Assembly: GCA_043228905.1 (NCBI GenBank)
Contig: JBHGNT010000022.1
Span: forward strand, 4,030,001-4,094,000
Length of the DNA stretch: 64,000 nucleotides
Direction: 5' to 3'
Source of the DNA: Azolla caroliniana
Taxonomy: Eukaryota; Polypodiophyta
Shown: positions 23,037-32,709 of the stretch, one piece after another
Position numbering within the stretch: position 1 is the first letter of the stretch
How the letters are laid out: every line of letters starts with the position of its first letter
The notes under the pieces: generated by a model
Told to the model about the DNA's origin: nothing
The model's input: the letters and a program-made list of their open reading frames with translations, nothing else
The model's database searches: none
Translations under genes and position numbers: made by a program

Positions 23037-23948
23037 ACGTCGCTGCTTTTCTTCTTCCGATAATGGTCCACGGCGATGTGTAGTGTCAATCTCCATCGGA
23101 GTCGGAGTATTAGCTAGAGACACATTATATGACTCCCTCAGAAAAGGTTTCACTACCACTAAGGTGTAGGTGGGCTCTGATCTTGCCCTCGGCATCTGGA
23201 ATTGTCGTTCCGAACGTCGTTCGAAAAGGCGGTTGACGCATCTCACCGCGCAACTGATTTCTTCTAGTAATGACTTTGGTTCTTCGGGGAAGGTCAAGAG
23301 TAAATCCTTGACATCGTTGCGTAAACCATAACGAAATTGTTCCATTAATTCTTGATCATCCCAAGGGATATCGGCGGTGAGTAGGCGGAAATCTGTAGCG
23401 TATGCGAAGGCTGGACGATCACCTTGGCGTAATCGTCGGATTTTGTTGATTGTTTTCCTTATGTTGTCAGTATCTCCAAAACAAGCTTTAAACTCACTTA
23501 TAAATTCTTCAAAAACGTTTAGTAATGGAGATTCCTTTTCTAACAACGGAACGAACCATGCCAATGTTGAGCCACTAAGTAGAGTGCCTACTAGTCCCAC
23601 TCGTGATGCATCGTGGGATATCGAGAAGGATGCATTTGAATCACTAAACGTACCTGATTCAGAAAACCTCTAAACTATGATCAGGTCCCATCAAATTTTG
23701 CAAGAAGACTGATCTTGGGTTCTTTGTGAATCCCTTGAGTGCTTGATCCTTGTTGTTGTAGTGATACAATAGTCGCTTCAAGTTGTTGTACACGTAACGT
23801 CAGCTCCCCATGTTGTTGTTTTTCCAACGTTATTTGTTGAAGATCCCCAACAAACGGTGATTTTCTTGTTCTAGTGCTACAAATTTCTCTTTTAAGCAAT
23901 AGAGCTCCAAGAAAACAGATTGGTATTCCTGAGCGCTAACAGTTTCCA
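23037..23948 (-). pseudogene. Element C gag, N-terminal part
   Basis: The minus-strand ATG near 23948 opens a gag whose N-terminus has a coiled-coil-like heptad region (QQITLEKQQ..LRVQQLEATIVSLQQQ) and the KFDGT motif at about 23690. It continues (23600-23037) through the FxxFxxxFKACFGD type capsid region typical of plant chromoviruses. Breaks lie near 23681 and 23600. The last codons before D (EEEKQRR) join the zinc-knuckle half at 15932. Confidence 0.85.
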
Positions 23949-24103
23949 TTTTACTAGGGAGGATTAGAGGATTAGTATGAAGGGAAAACAGAGGTAAGAA
24001 GATGAGGGAAACCGGAAAGAAGACCGGAAAAAAGGGGATATGTAAGAAGATAAAAGGAAGAGGAGGAAAGGAGGAGACGGAAGGAGGGGAAATCGGTTCA
24101 AAC
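23949..24103 (-). other. 5' leader of element C
   Basis: About 155 bp between the 5' LTR and gag, pyrimidine-rich on the minus strand. Next to the LTR it reads GTTTGAACCG, which lacks the TGG expected of a primer site, so the site is either mutated or unusual. Confidence 0.6.
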
Positions 24104-24197
24104 TGTCAAGAATAGTGCTGAGACAGAGAAGAAATTAGTACTAAGAGAGGAATATTAGTACTAAGAGGAATAGAAGGTGTAGAACACTCAAGAGAAG
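24104..24197 (-). repeat. 5' LTR of element C, inner piece
   Basis: Matches 5582-5675 almost base for base ('tgtcaagaatag', 'ctgagacagagaagaaatt', 'gaggaatattagtacta'). The rest of this LTR is at 31784-32109, beyond LINE-1. Confidence 0.88.
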
Positions 24198-24217
24198 GAG
24201 ATAGATAGATAGATAGA

Positions 24218-24778
24218 TTATATTATGGTCTTCGGAGGTCAAATATGACCTATGAGACCAAAAATATTACATTTCACGTGATGTGTGAAAGTGAGTAGTG
24301 ACTCTCGATGTTCAAGAACTTTACCAATGAATGTTGCAATCGAGAGTGCACATTGTGGTTGTGAGAGGAATTCATGCAAAGATTGGGCTCGATCAAAGAG
24401 ATGTGGAAAGCATGGTCGAATATGATCAAAGGCAGAGCATTGTATCAAAGTGTGATACTCAGACTCGCGAATTTGTTTAGGGCAAAGTGTGCATAGCCGA
24501 CCACTCTCATCACTTGTACCCCAACGCCCTGTTTCACATCGCAATGCATGTGAGCTAAGTCGCATGGAAGCAATGGTTCGAATGGCAGATAACGGTATGG
24601 GCTCTAACATGTATGGATGTGTACAATTTCCCCGTTCCGCAAAGAATATGGTTTTGTACTTAGGTGCAACATGTGTAGTATAATGTGTGAAGCGTGAGCC
24701 TCCACATTTGTCCCATGTCATGATACATTGGCGTTGCAAAAATGCCTCATTTACAGAGGACTCTAATGATGCCTCATG
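24218..24778 (-). pseudogene. LINE-1 C-terminal domain
   Basis: The minus-strand frame 24739-24239 (166 codons) holds the cysteine/histidine cluster found after RT in many plant LINEs: CxLC near 24490, then H and C in the EYHTLIQC motif. It ends in TGA/TAG near 24239, followed by a very short 3' UTR and the (TATC)n tail. Nucleic-acid binding is inferred from the family. Confidence 0.75.
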
Positions 24779-25531
24779 TGTTGGGAGACAGGTCCCTCCG
24801 GATGGGAAGGGAGAAGAACAGTGCCGATGAACAAACTCGGCTGAGGCCGAAACCGTATGAGGAGGACCCGGCTACGGAGAGCCGGATGGTGCAGACCCGG
24901 TATGAACCGGATGAGGAGTACCCGGCTACGGAGAGCCGAATGGTGCAGACCCGGTATGAACCGGATGAGGAGTACCCGGCTACGGAGAGCCGGATGGTGC
25001 AGACTCGGTATGAACCGGATGAGGAGTACCCGGCTGTGGAGAGCCGGATGGTGCAGACCCGGTATGAACCGGATGAGGAGTACCCGGCTACGGAGAACCG
25101 GATGATACAGACACATTCGTAAATATGTTTCTGAGAGTCCATCGAGACTATATTTGTAAATAGCCGAAAAGTCATATTAGTATAAATATGACTTAGGGCA
25201 AACTTTTAGTCAGAGTTGTTGTCATTTTGTTGGTACAAAGAGAGAGAGAGAGAAAGAGGTCGCTACCTCTGTTGTAACCGCCGCCTGTGGCGAAGATCGT
25301 GAGCACGAGGTCGTTGCCTCCGTGAACTCACTGTTTGTACATTCCAACGTAGTGATAGTTTGCAGCCTGTGGGTTGCCGTGGTTTTTTCCCTTAGTTTGG
25401 GTTTTCCACGTAAACATCCTGTGCACTCGTTTCTTCTTCTTCGTGTCGTGCTTTATTTCCTGTTTTCTGTGTATGATTCTAAGCTCGGTTGTGGCCGAGC
25501 ATTGCGCATAAGGAGCGTTGAGTTCCTGTCA
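24779..25531 (+). repeat. 5' LTR of Copia-2
   Basis: 753 bp, TGTTGGGAGACAGG to GTTCCTGTCA. U3 holds the 54-bp tandem repeat (24866-25110). TATA-like 'tagtataaatatgactt' lies at about 25179. A (GA)n run is at 25239-25256. The conserved 'cgtggttttttccctta' and 'ggttttccacgtaaa' blocks lie near the 3' end. Confidence 0.93.
24866..25110 (+). repeat. 54-bp U3 minisatellite in the 5' LTR of Copia-2
   Basis: About 4.5 copies of a 54-bp unit with the motifs 'cccggctacggagagccgg', 'atggtgcagacccggtatg' and 'aaccggatgaggagta'. Each unit contains CCGGCT-acggag-AGCCGG, which can form a 6-bp hairpin, and several CCGG sites. The period is a multiple of three, so long open frames appear on both strands. 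These are not genes. Confidence 0.9.
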
Positions 25532-25533
25532 AG

Positions 25534-25545
25534 TGGTATCAGAGC
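25534..25545 (+). other. Primer-binding site of Copia-2
   Basis: TGGTATCAGAGC, two bases after the 5' LTR. It is the classic complement of the 3' end of plant initiator tRNA-Met. Confidence 0.95.
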
Positions 25546-25560
25546 GAAACGACACAGAAA

Positions 25561-28500
25561 ATGGATGAATCGTTTGGCGGCATGTTCAAGCTCACCGGCT
25601 CCAATTATTCAGTGTGGAAGTCGAAGATGAGGGACATGCTCGTGGTTAAAGACCTCTGGATGCTGGTTCAGTTCGGGGACAAGAGACCGGACAAAATCGA
25701 CGCCGCGATATGGGAGGTGATGCACATGAAGACAACGGCGTACATACGGTGCTTCATCGACATGAGCCTGTACAACAGCAAGGCTCATGAGCTTTGGGAG
25801 AAGATCGGCATAATGTTTCAGAACAAAAATGTTGTTAATCAGGTTTCGGTATTCCAGAAGCTAGTAAGACTCTGGTACCAAGATGGCTCCAGCATGGCGG
25901 AGCACATGAATGCCTTCCAGGGGCTGATCCACCAGGCAACTTCATTGGAAGTACCTCTCGCCAATGAGGTACTAGCGCTACTCTTGCTCGGTTCCCTTCC
26001 GGATAGCTGGGAGACGTTGGTTGTCACTTTGGGCAACGCCGGACCGGAAGGAAAACGGTTATCCCTAGAAAGAGTGAAGTCGAGCCTGCTAGATGAGGAG
26101 GCGCGTCGGAAAGATAAGGATACGAGCTCCGACTCCAAAGCGCTCCTTACCGAATCGGAACGCGGAAGACATAGAAACCGTAATCCCCAGAACCGGGAGA
26201 AGTCGGGGACACGGTCAAAGTCAAGGGGGAGGCCTACTTGCTTCTATTGCGGCAAGCCGGGACACTTCCAAAAGAACTGTCGGCATTTCCGAAAAGATAA
26301 GGAGACCGACGGTACCGATTCGAAGCGGACCCTGGACCGGAACGGTAAAGACCGGAGGGGGCCGGACCGGAAGGGGACGACGGCAATCGCGGCAAGTGAA
26401 GAAGAGTTGATGCTCATCACCGAGGAGAGTGAGATAAACCTTGCCGGCGACGAGATGACCTGGGTGGTAGACTCCGGAGCGTCGTTCCACCTTACCCCGG
26501 ACCGGAAATGCTTCTCATCCTACTTAGCCGGTGATCACGGCTGTGTCCGGATGGGGAATGAAGGTACATGCCGAATTGTCGGCATAGTAGCTCCGATCTC
26601 TACCGCGAGTGCCAAAGATAAATAAAAGAAAGCCCAAAAAAAGGCTAGAAGAGACATAACCTCCGAGACGATAAACAAGAGAAAACCGTAGCGAAGCCCT
26701 AATTATACCACTTTGGTATGACGTCCTTCGTAAGTAGTGTGGCTGACAACACCTACCGGATGCAAATTGCTGCTGAAGGATGTCCGACACGTTCTGGAGG
26801 TTCGTCTGAACCTGATATCAGCCGGTCGGCTAGATGATGAAGGTTACATGGGTAGCATCCGGAACGGTGTCATGAAGTTCAGCAAAGGGAGCCTGATGGT
26901 GGCTCGGGCCCGGAAGGTCAACACATTGTACCTGATAAATGCCCGGTTATGTCTGGAAGAAGTGAACGTGGCATCCGACACTACCGGTGAGCTGTGGCAC
27001 AAGAGGATGTGTCATATGAGCGAGAAGGAGATGAAGAGGCTTGCAGACGACAACCTCATTCCAGTGAAGAACGTGCACTTGGAGAAGTGCACTGATTGCC
27101 TGGCCGGTAAGCAAAACTGGACCTCCTTCCGACCAAGGCCACCGATGAGACGTAATGCACCACTGGAGTTGGTGCATACGGATGTGTGTCAGGTAGACAC
27201 GAAGTCACATGCCGGAGCGCAGTACTTCGTGACTTTCATAGATGACCACAGCCGGAAGCTGTGGGCCACACCGTTGAAGACGAAGGATCAGGTGCTATCC
27301 ATTTTCAAAGAGCTCCACACGAGAGTGGAAAGAGAAACCGGCCGGAAGCTGAAGGCAGTTCAAGCAGATAACGGAGGAGAATACCGGGGGCAGTTCGAGG
27401 AGTACTGCCGCTCGAAGGGAATCCGGCTCGAATTTACCGTGCCAAAGACGCCGGAACTAAACGGGCTGGCCGAGAGGATGAACCGGACCATAATGGAGAG
27501 GGTCCGGAGTATGCTAGCGCATGCAAAACTACCCAAGAAGTTTTGGGCTGAGGCACTGTCGACGGCGACATATGTGATAAATAGATCACCCTCAATACCC
27601 TTGGACGGAGACACGCCACAGAGAGTGTGGACCGGTAAGGAAGTATCCTACTGGCATCTGAAGGTGTTCGGATGTCTCGCATACGTGCATGTAGCTAAGG
27701 ACCGGAGAGGAAAGTTAGATCCAAAGACCCGGCCATGCATATTCCTCGGTTACGCTGACGATGAGTTCGGCTACCGAGTGTGGGACCTGATCGACAAGAA
27801 GGTATTCCGGAGTCGAGATATTATCTTCATGGAGAACAAGATGCTCGCCGACTGGGAGTCGGAGAAGAAGATAATGAACTCCGAGTCGACCGGTAAGGAT
27901 CGACTCTACGATGAGCAGACCCAACCGGCAAGAGACCGGTTAGCACTCGAGGGACCAGACGGTTACGGTGAGGATACCGAACGGGCTGAAGAAGAAGTAG
28001 AGGAAGTTGAAATCGGATCCGGCCAAGACCCCGAATCGGATTCGGATGAAGAGCAAATGGATGAGCCGGTCACCGAAGCCCAGAGACGGAGATATCCTCT
28101 CAGAGAGAGAAGGGCCCCCCGGAGATTTCCAGATGCAGAGCATGTTCTGCTGACCGATGAGGGGGAGCCGGAAAGCTTCGAAGAAGCGAAGGAAGACACC
28201 CATAGCCGAAAATGGTTAAGTGCCATGTAGGATGAGATGGATTCCCTGCATGAGAACCATATGTATGAATTGGTGGAGTTGCCGAAAGGAAAGCGAGCAC
28301 TCCGAAACAAGTGGGTGTACAAGTTGAAACCGGGAGATGCCGGCAACACCCCGAGATACAAAGCCAGGATCGTGGTGAAGGGGTTCCAGCAGAAGAAGGG
28401 CGTGGACTTCGATGAGATATTTGCCCCAGTAGTAAAGATGACCTCCATCCGAACGGTGCTGAGTATAGCGGCAAGCATGGACCTCGAGGTAGAGCAGCTA

Positions 28501-29731
28501 GACGTGAAGACGGCATTCCTTCACGGTGACCTCGAAGAAGAGATCTACATGCAGCAACCGGAAGGATTCGTGGAGAAAGGGAAGGAGCACTTGGTTTGCC
28601 GGTTGAAGAAGAGCCTTTACGGGCTAAAGTAGGCCCCCCGGCAATGGTACCGGAAGTTTGACTCCTTCATGACCGATCAAGGGTACCACAAGACGCAGGC
28701 CAATCACTGCGTGTTTGTGAAGAAGTTCGAAGGAGATGACTTCCTGATACTCCTTCTGTACGTGGATGACATGTTGATCGTCGGACGGGATCAAGTCAAA
28801 ATACGGATGCTGAAGAAGGCTCTCAACTGGACCTTCTCAATGAAAGACTTGGGTCCGGCAAGACAGATGTTGGGGATGCATATTATCTGGAACCGGTCAA
28901 AGAAGCAATTATGGCTGTCACAGGAGAAGTACGTGACAAAGGTGCTTCACCGGTTCAACATGTCAGATTCGAAACCAGTCGGATCGACACTTCCGGCAAA
29001 CTGTAGGCAGTCCGGCAAGCAAAGCCCGAAGACGAAAGTAGAGAAGGCGGATATGATGAAGATTCCATATGCCTCTGCCGGCGGGAGCTTAATGTATGCA
29101 ATGGTTTATACCCGACCGGATATAAGATACGCAATCGGAGTGGTGAGCCGGTTCATGAGTAATCCCGGCAAGGAGCACTGGAACGCGGTCAAATGGATAC
29201 TCTGGTATTTGAAGGGCACTTCAAATATGTGTCTCCGATTCGGCTCCGGAAAACCTCAACTGGACGGTTTCACCGATTCGGACATGTCGGCTGATGTGGA
29301 TACCAACCGGTCTACATCCGGGTATGTAATGACATGGGGGAGCTGTTTCATGGCAGTCGAGGCTGCAGAAAACGGTTGCATTGTCAACCACAGAGGCGGA
29401 GTACATGGCGGCTGTGGAAGCCGACAAGGAAATATTATGGATGAAGGACTTCATCGGAGAGCTCGGTATCCGGCAAGATGAATACCGACTCTATTGCGAC
29501 AGTCAAAGTGCCATCCACCTTGCTAAGAATGCGGCCTACCATTCCCGGACGAAGCATATCCAGTGGAGGTATCACTGGATCCGGGAAAGAGTAGATGACC
29601 AGGAGTTCGCGCTGATGAAGATCCACATGGCCGAGAACGGGTCAGATATGCTGACCAAAGTGCTGATACCCGACAAGTTGGATGCATGCCGGAAGAGAAT
29701 CGGACTGGTAAGACACCCCATGCCGGAGTGA
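25561..29731 (+). pseudogene. Copia-2 gag-pol polyprotein (broken)
   Basis: ATG at 25561, 15 bp after the primer site. Gag (25561-26400) ends in a CCHC knuckle (CFYCGKPGHFQKNC). The protease site is WVVDSGASFHL at about 26461. A roughly 150-bp foreign segment follows (26590-26738). Integrase (26737-27900) has the zinc region (HKRMCHM ... CTDC), then TDVCQVD, VQADNGGEY and GLAERMNR for D,D,E. RT has VKTAFLHGD and YVDD (28758-28769). RNase H ends in TEAEYMA and DMLTKVL motifs. Defects: the insert, TAG at 28228-28230 and 28630-28632 (both where relatives read Gln), and a frameshift in a G run near 29335. The original protein would have been about 1,300 residues. Confidence 0.92.
26590..26738. 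other. About 150-bp foreign segment inside Copia-2 pol
   Basis: It interrupts the protease-integrase linker between the RIVGI and VWLTTPTG motifs. It is flanked by TAG on both sides, less GC-rich than the surroundings, contains a run of seven A, and is open on the minus strand. I do not recognise it. Possibilities are a small insertion element, captured genomic or organellar filler, or recombination with another element. Confidence 0.55.
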
Positions 29732-29741
29732 AGGGGGAGTT

Positions 29742-30550
29742 TGTTGGGAGACAGGTCCCTCCGGATGGGAAGGGAGAAGAACAGTGCCGATGAACAAACT
29801 CGACTGAGGCCGAAACCGTATGAGGAGGACCCGGCTACGGAGAGCCGGATGGTGCAGACCCGGTATGAACCGGATGAGGAGTACCCGGCTACGGAGAGCC
29901 GGATGGTGCAGACCCGGTATGAACCGGATGAGGAGTACCCGGCTACGGAGAGCCGGATGGTGCAGACCCGGTATGAACCAGATGAGGAGTACCCGGCTGC
30001 GGAGAGCCGGATGGTGCAGACCCGGTATGAACCGAATGAGGAGTACCCGGCTGCGGAGAGCCGGATGGTGCAGACCCGGTATGAACCGGATGAGGAGTAC
30101 CCGGCTACGGAGAACCGGATGATACAGACACATTCGTAAATATGTTTCTGAGAGTCCATCGCGGCTATATTTGTAAATAGCCAAAAAGTCATATTAGTAT
30201 AAATATGACTTAGGGCAAACTTTTAGTCAGAGTTGTTGTCATTTTGTTGGTACAAAGAGAGAGAGAGAGAGAAAGAGGTCGTTGCCTCTGTTGTAACCGC
30301 CGCCTGTGGCGAAGATCGTGAGCACGAGGTCGTTGCCTCCGTGAACTCACTGTTTGTACATTCCAACGTAGTGATAGTTTGCAGCCTGTGGGCTGCCGTG
30401 GTTTTTTCCCTTAGTTTGGGTTTTCCACGTAAACATCTTGTGCACTCGTTTCTTCTTCTTCGTGTCGTGCTTTATTTCCTGTTTTCTGTGTATGATTCTA
30501 AGCTCGGTTGTGGCCGAGCGTTGCGCATAAGGAGCGTTGAGTTCCCGTCA
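29742..30550 (+). repeat. 3' LTR of Copia-2
   Basis: 809 bp, preceded by the polypurine tract GAAGGGGGAGTT. It carries about 5.5 copies of the 54-bp unit (29827-30127), one more than the 5' LTR. The rest differs by about a dozen single-base changes and a slightly longer (GA)n. Confidence 0.93.
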
Positions 30551-31783
30551 TCATGAAGCAAGTGTCTCGCATCCCATATACCAAACCATTTTTCTATATC
30601 TTGCATCCAACCGGAACACAAAATTTTGCTTTTATGCGTCTTTTGGATCTTTTTGCTTGCTTCCCACACAATTCTAGGAAGTCGATGTGAGGGACTTTTT
30701 TGAACCTTAAGCATGTATTCAACAAACCTTTCCATGGCCATGATCTCAATGGGAAGCGATCCCGTCTCAAGGAGGAGGAGGGTGTAGGACGTTTGTTTCT
30801 TAACTTGTAGAAACTTGGTAAGAAAATGCTTTTGGACATTTTCAAACTCTTTCCACATAGATTTAGGGATACTACCGCCCCATACTTCCACCCCATAGAG
30901 AAGAACCGGTGTCACCAAAGTGTTGAAAAGATATTTCTTGAGGACCCAACACTTAATATCTCCAAGATTGCATATGTTCTCAAATGCATAGTATGCTCCC
31001 TTGCCCGCCTCTAAGCGGCATGTAGCACATTCATTCCATCTATGATTTGAACGAACTTCAAGGCCAAGATATTTGAAGCTTTCCACACATTCAAGTGGCT
31101 CATTGTTGTACATAATGCATGGTTTATTTCTTTTTTGCCTCTTCACAAGCATAATCTTTGTTTTAGAGCTATTGACACTTAATTTAGTATGCATGCAAAA
31201 TTTTTCCAATGCCTTCATAAGCTTTTGTGCATCTCCTAAAGTATTTGCAAAAAGCACTACATCATCTACATATAGCAAAAGCATAATTACAACATTCCCA
31301 ATGGCAACTTCTTCAACACATTCTTCCTTTGCAAACTTGGTAACCATTTCTTCCAATTCATCAATGCATAAACCAAATAGTGTTGGTGAGAGTGGGCATC
31401 CTTGCTTAACACCAATAGTGCTTTTGAAAAAATCTAAAAGTTTATCTCTCATGCGCACACAACATATAACTTTCTCATAAATTTGGGAAATTGCAAGCAT
31501 ATATTCACGTGGCACCTCAAGTTCTTCCATTCGCCTCCAAAGATGCTCACGAGCTTTCTTGAAGTCTACAAAGCAACAATATAAACCTTTACCTCTAAGG
31601 CGACTTTCCTCCATTAATACTCGAAGGGTGATAAGGTGATCAATGGTGCTATGGTGTTTCCGAAAGCCAGCTTGTCCATAAGCTCTCTTACCACTTTTTT
31701 CAGCCCATACACTTATCTTTGATTCCATTATACATCCAAATAGTTTTGCCATTAATGAGCCAAACATGATGGTTCGATAGTTG
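30551..31783 (-). pseudogene. LINE-1 reverse transcriptase
   Basis: The minus-strand frame 31767-30551 (about 400 codons) begins inside RT. It shows the GQAGFRKHHSTIDH motif, the FVDFKKA box with the first catalytic Asp (altered context), VKQGCPLSPTLF, the catalytic YVDD (31261-31272), and the KTKIMLV and KYLGL thumb motifs. The N-terminal endonuclease is absent. The frame is intact up to the Copia-2 insertion at 30550, so decay was slow or the copy is fairly young. Confidence 0.88.
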
Positions 31784-32109
31784 TGAGAGAGTGACAGATC
31801 GAGGGAGAGAAAATGATGATGACAACAATATATTATGTGAGAAGAATATACAAGGAAGGCTAGGAGGCTTAAGATTGGCGTTGAACCGATTTGGTTCGAA
31901 ATAATGCCTTGTGCCTCCTTTTATAGTGTTCTCAAGAGTAGTCCTAAAGCTTCTAGAATGTTCCCGAGAAATCTGGAATATACATTAATTTTTTATAGTA
32001 AAACTTAAATAAAAATAATATTTTATGTATTACAATAGATAGTGTAATGGTCAAGAGCTCGACCCATGTAACATAAAGTCATGGGTTCGAGTCTTGCCAT
32101 ATCATGACA
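31784..32109 (-). repeat. 5' LTR of element C, outer piece
   Basis: Matches 5714-5964 and 6557-6628 of the 3' LTR, without the Copia-type LTR found there. It ends with the tRNA-like motif block and TATCATGACA at 32109. GATTT follows (TSD). Confidence 0.85.
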
Positions 32110-32605
32110 GATTTTTGGGAAATTGGTCCCCTCCTGATGGGATCCGGTTATGAATGAGGAGATCCGGAAACCGGATCAGATGGACCCAGTGTGAACTGGA
32201 AGTGAAGACTTATTTGTAAATATGTTTTGAGTAAGCCTATTGAGGCTATATTTGTAAATAGCCCTAAGTTCATATAAGTATAAATATGACTTAGGGCAAT
32301 CACTTTGTGAGTTAGGTGAGAGGGTTGTCATATTGTTGTAGTGTAGAGAGAGAAAGTGAGTGATACTTTGTTGTAACCGCCGACTGGCGAAGATACAGAG
32401 CTCGAGGTCATTGCCTCCGAGTCTCTGTTTGTACCTTTTTGATATAGTGATAGTTTGGAGTCTATGGGCTTCCGTGGTTTTTTCCCATTAGGGTTTTCCA
32501 CATAAATATTCTGTGTACTCTCTACTTCCCGTTTCTATGTTTCATTCTCATTTCTGTGATTCAAGACTCGGTTGTGGCCAAGCTATATTCTGCGTTATTC
32601 TCTTC
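32110..32605 (+). repeat. 3' LTR of Copia-1, displaced
   Basis: Follows C's right TSD. It starts 'gatttttgggaaattggtccc', recognisable as the TGTTGGGA-type start of this Copia family, and runs through 'tataagtataaatatgact' (TATA), 'gtaaccgccgactggcgaag', 'cgtggttttttcccattagg' and 'actcggttgtggccaagct'. It lacks the 54-bp repeat. It is truncated near 32605 against Copia-4's LTR. Its partner body ends at 5581, so 26.5 kb of nested DNA separates them. Confidence 0.82.
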
Positions 32606-32709
32606 AGAGTATTAGTGGTGACCTTTAACCTTTGAATGCTCATACATGCTCATACATTCTCAAAAGGGTGTGTTCACACATTAGACTAGGTTGAGTTTGA
32701 TTCTCAACA

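Larger units (their letters stand above)
24779..30550 (+). mobile_element. Copia-2: near-complete Tork-like Copia
   Basis: 5.8 kb, LTR to LTR, inserted in LINE-1 with a perfect TSD TCATG (24774-24778 and 30551-30555). It has a 5' LTR 24779-25531, an initiator-Met primer site 25534-25545, gag-PR-IN-RT-RNase H from 25561 to 29731, a polypurine tract ending at 29741 and a 3' LTR 29742-30550. The LTRs differ by about a dozen substitutions by eye and by one 54-bp repeat unit. It is the innermost member of the nest and so the latest of its chain to arrive. Confidence 0.93.
24198..31783 (-). mobile_element. LINE-1: 5'-truncated LINE interrupted by Copia-2
   Basis: A non-LTR retrotransposon on the minus strand, inserted in C's 5' LTR. 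The RT part is 31783-30551 and the C-terminal part 24778-24198. It has lost everything upstream of the middle of RT, as is usual after incomplete target-primed reverse transcription. The 3' end is not poly-A but a (TATC)n run at 24198-24217. Copia-2 sits in the C-terminal domain. Confidence 0.85.
5582..32109 (-). mobile_element. Element C: chromodomain Gypsy split by nested insertions
   Basis: Minus-strand Ty3/gypsy element whose own parts are the 3' LTR (5582-6628), pol (6662-9114, 10652-11066, 14782-15439), gag (15706-15932, 23037-23948) and a 5' LTR in two pieces (24104-24197 and about 31784-32109). Its LTR reads TGTCATGATATGG to CTATTCTTGACA on the minus strand. The flanks are GATTG (5577-5581) and GATTT (32110-32114), a near-perfect TSD. 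Both flanks are Copia-1: its polypurine tract on the left and its 3' LTR on the right. I did not find a clear primer-binding site next to the 5' LTR at 24103. Confidence 0.85.

Noticed and set aside
6662-23948. Integrated plant pararetrovirus (Caulimoviridae)
   Set aside because: All RT regions lie in elements with LTRs, integrase or chromodomain. No movement protein or virus-type coat protein motif was seen.
24866-25110. CRISPR-like array
   Set aside because: Direct tandem repeat without unique spacers, inside a plant LTR.
24742-25175. Overlapping open frames of 80-133 codons on both strands across the 54-bp repeat (also 29572-30192 and 10260-10463)
   Set aside because: The repeat period is a multiple of three, so any stop-free unit stays open on both strands. 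These lie within LTR U3 and have no start context or family match.
32037-32109. tRNA gene
   Set aside because: It has A-box and B-box-like words, but I cannot form an acceptor stem or a proper anticodon arm, and the block is part of both LTRs of element C.
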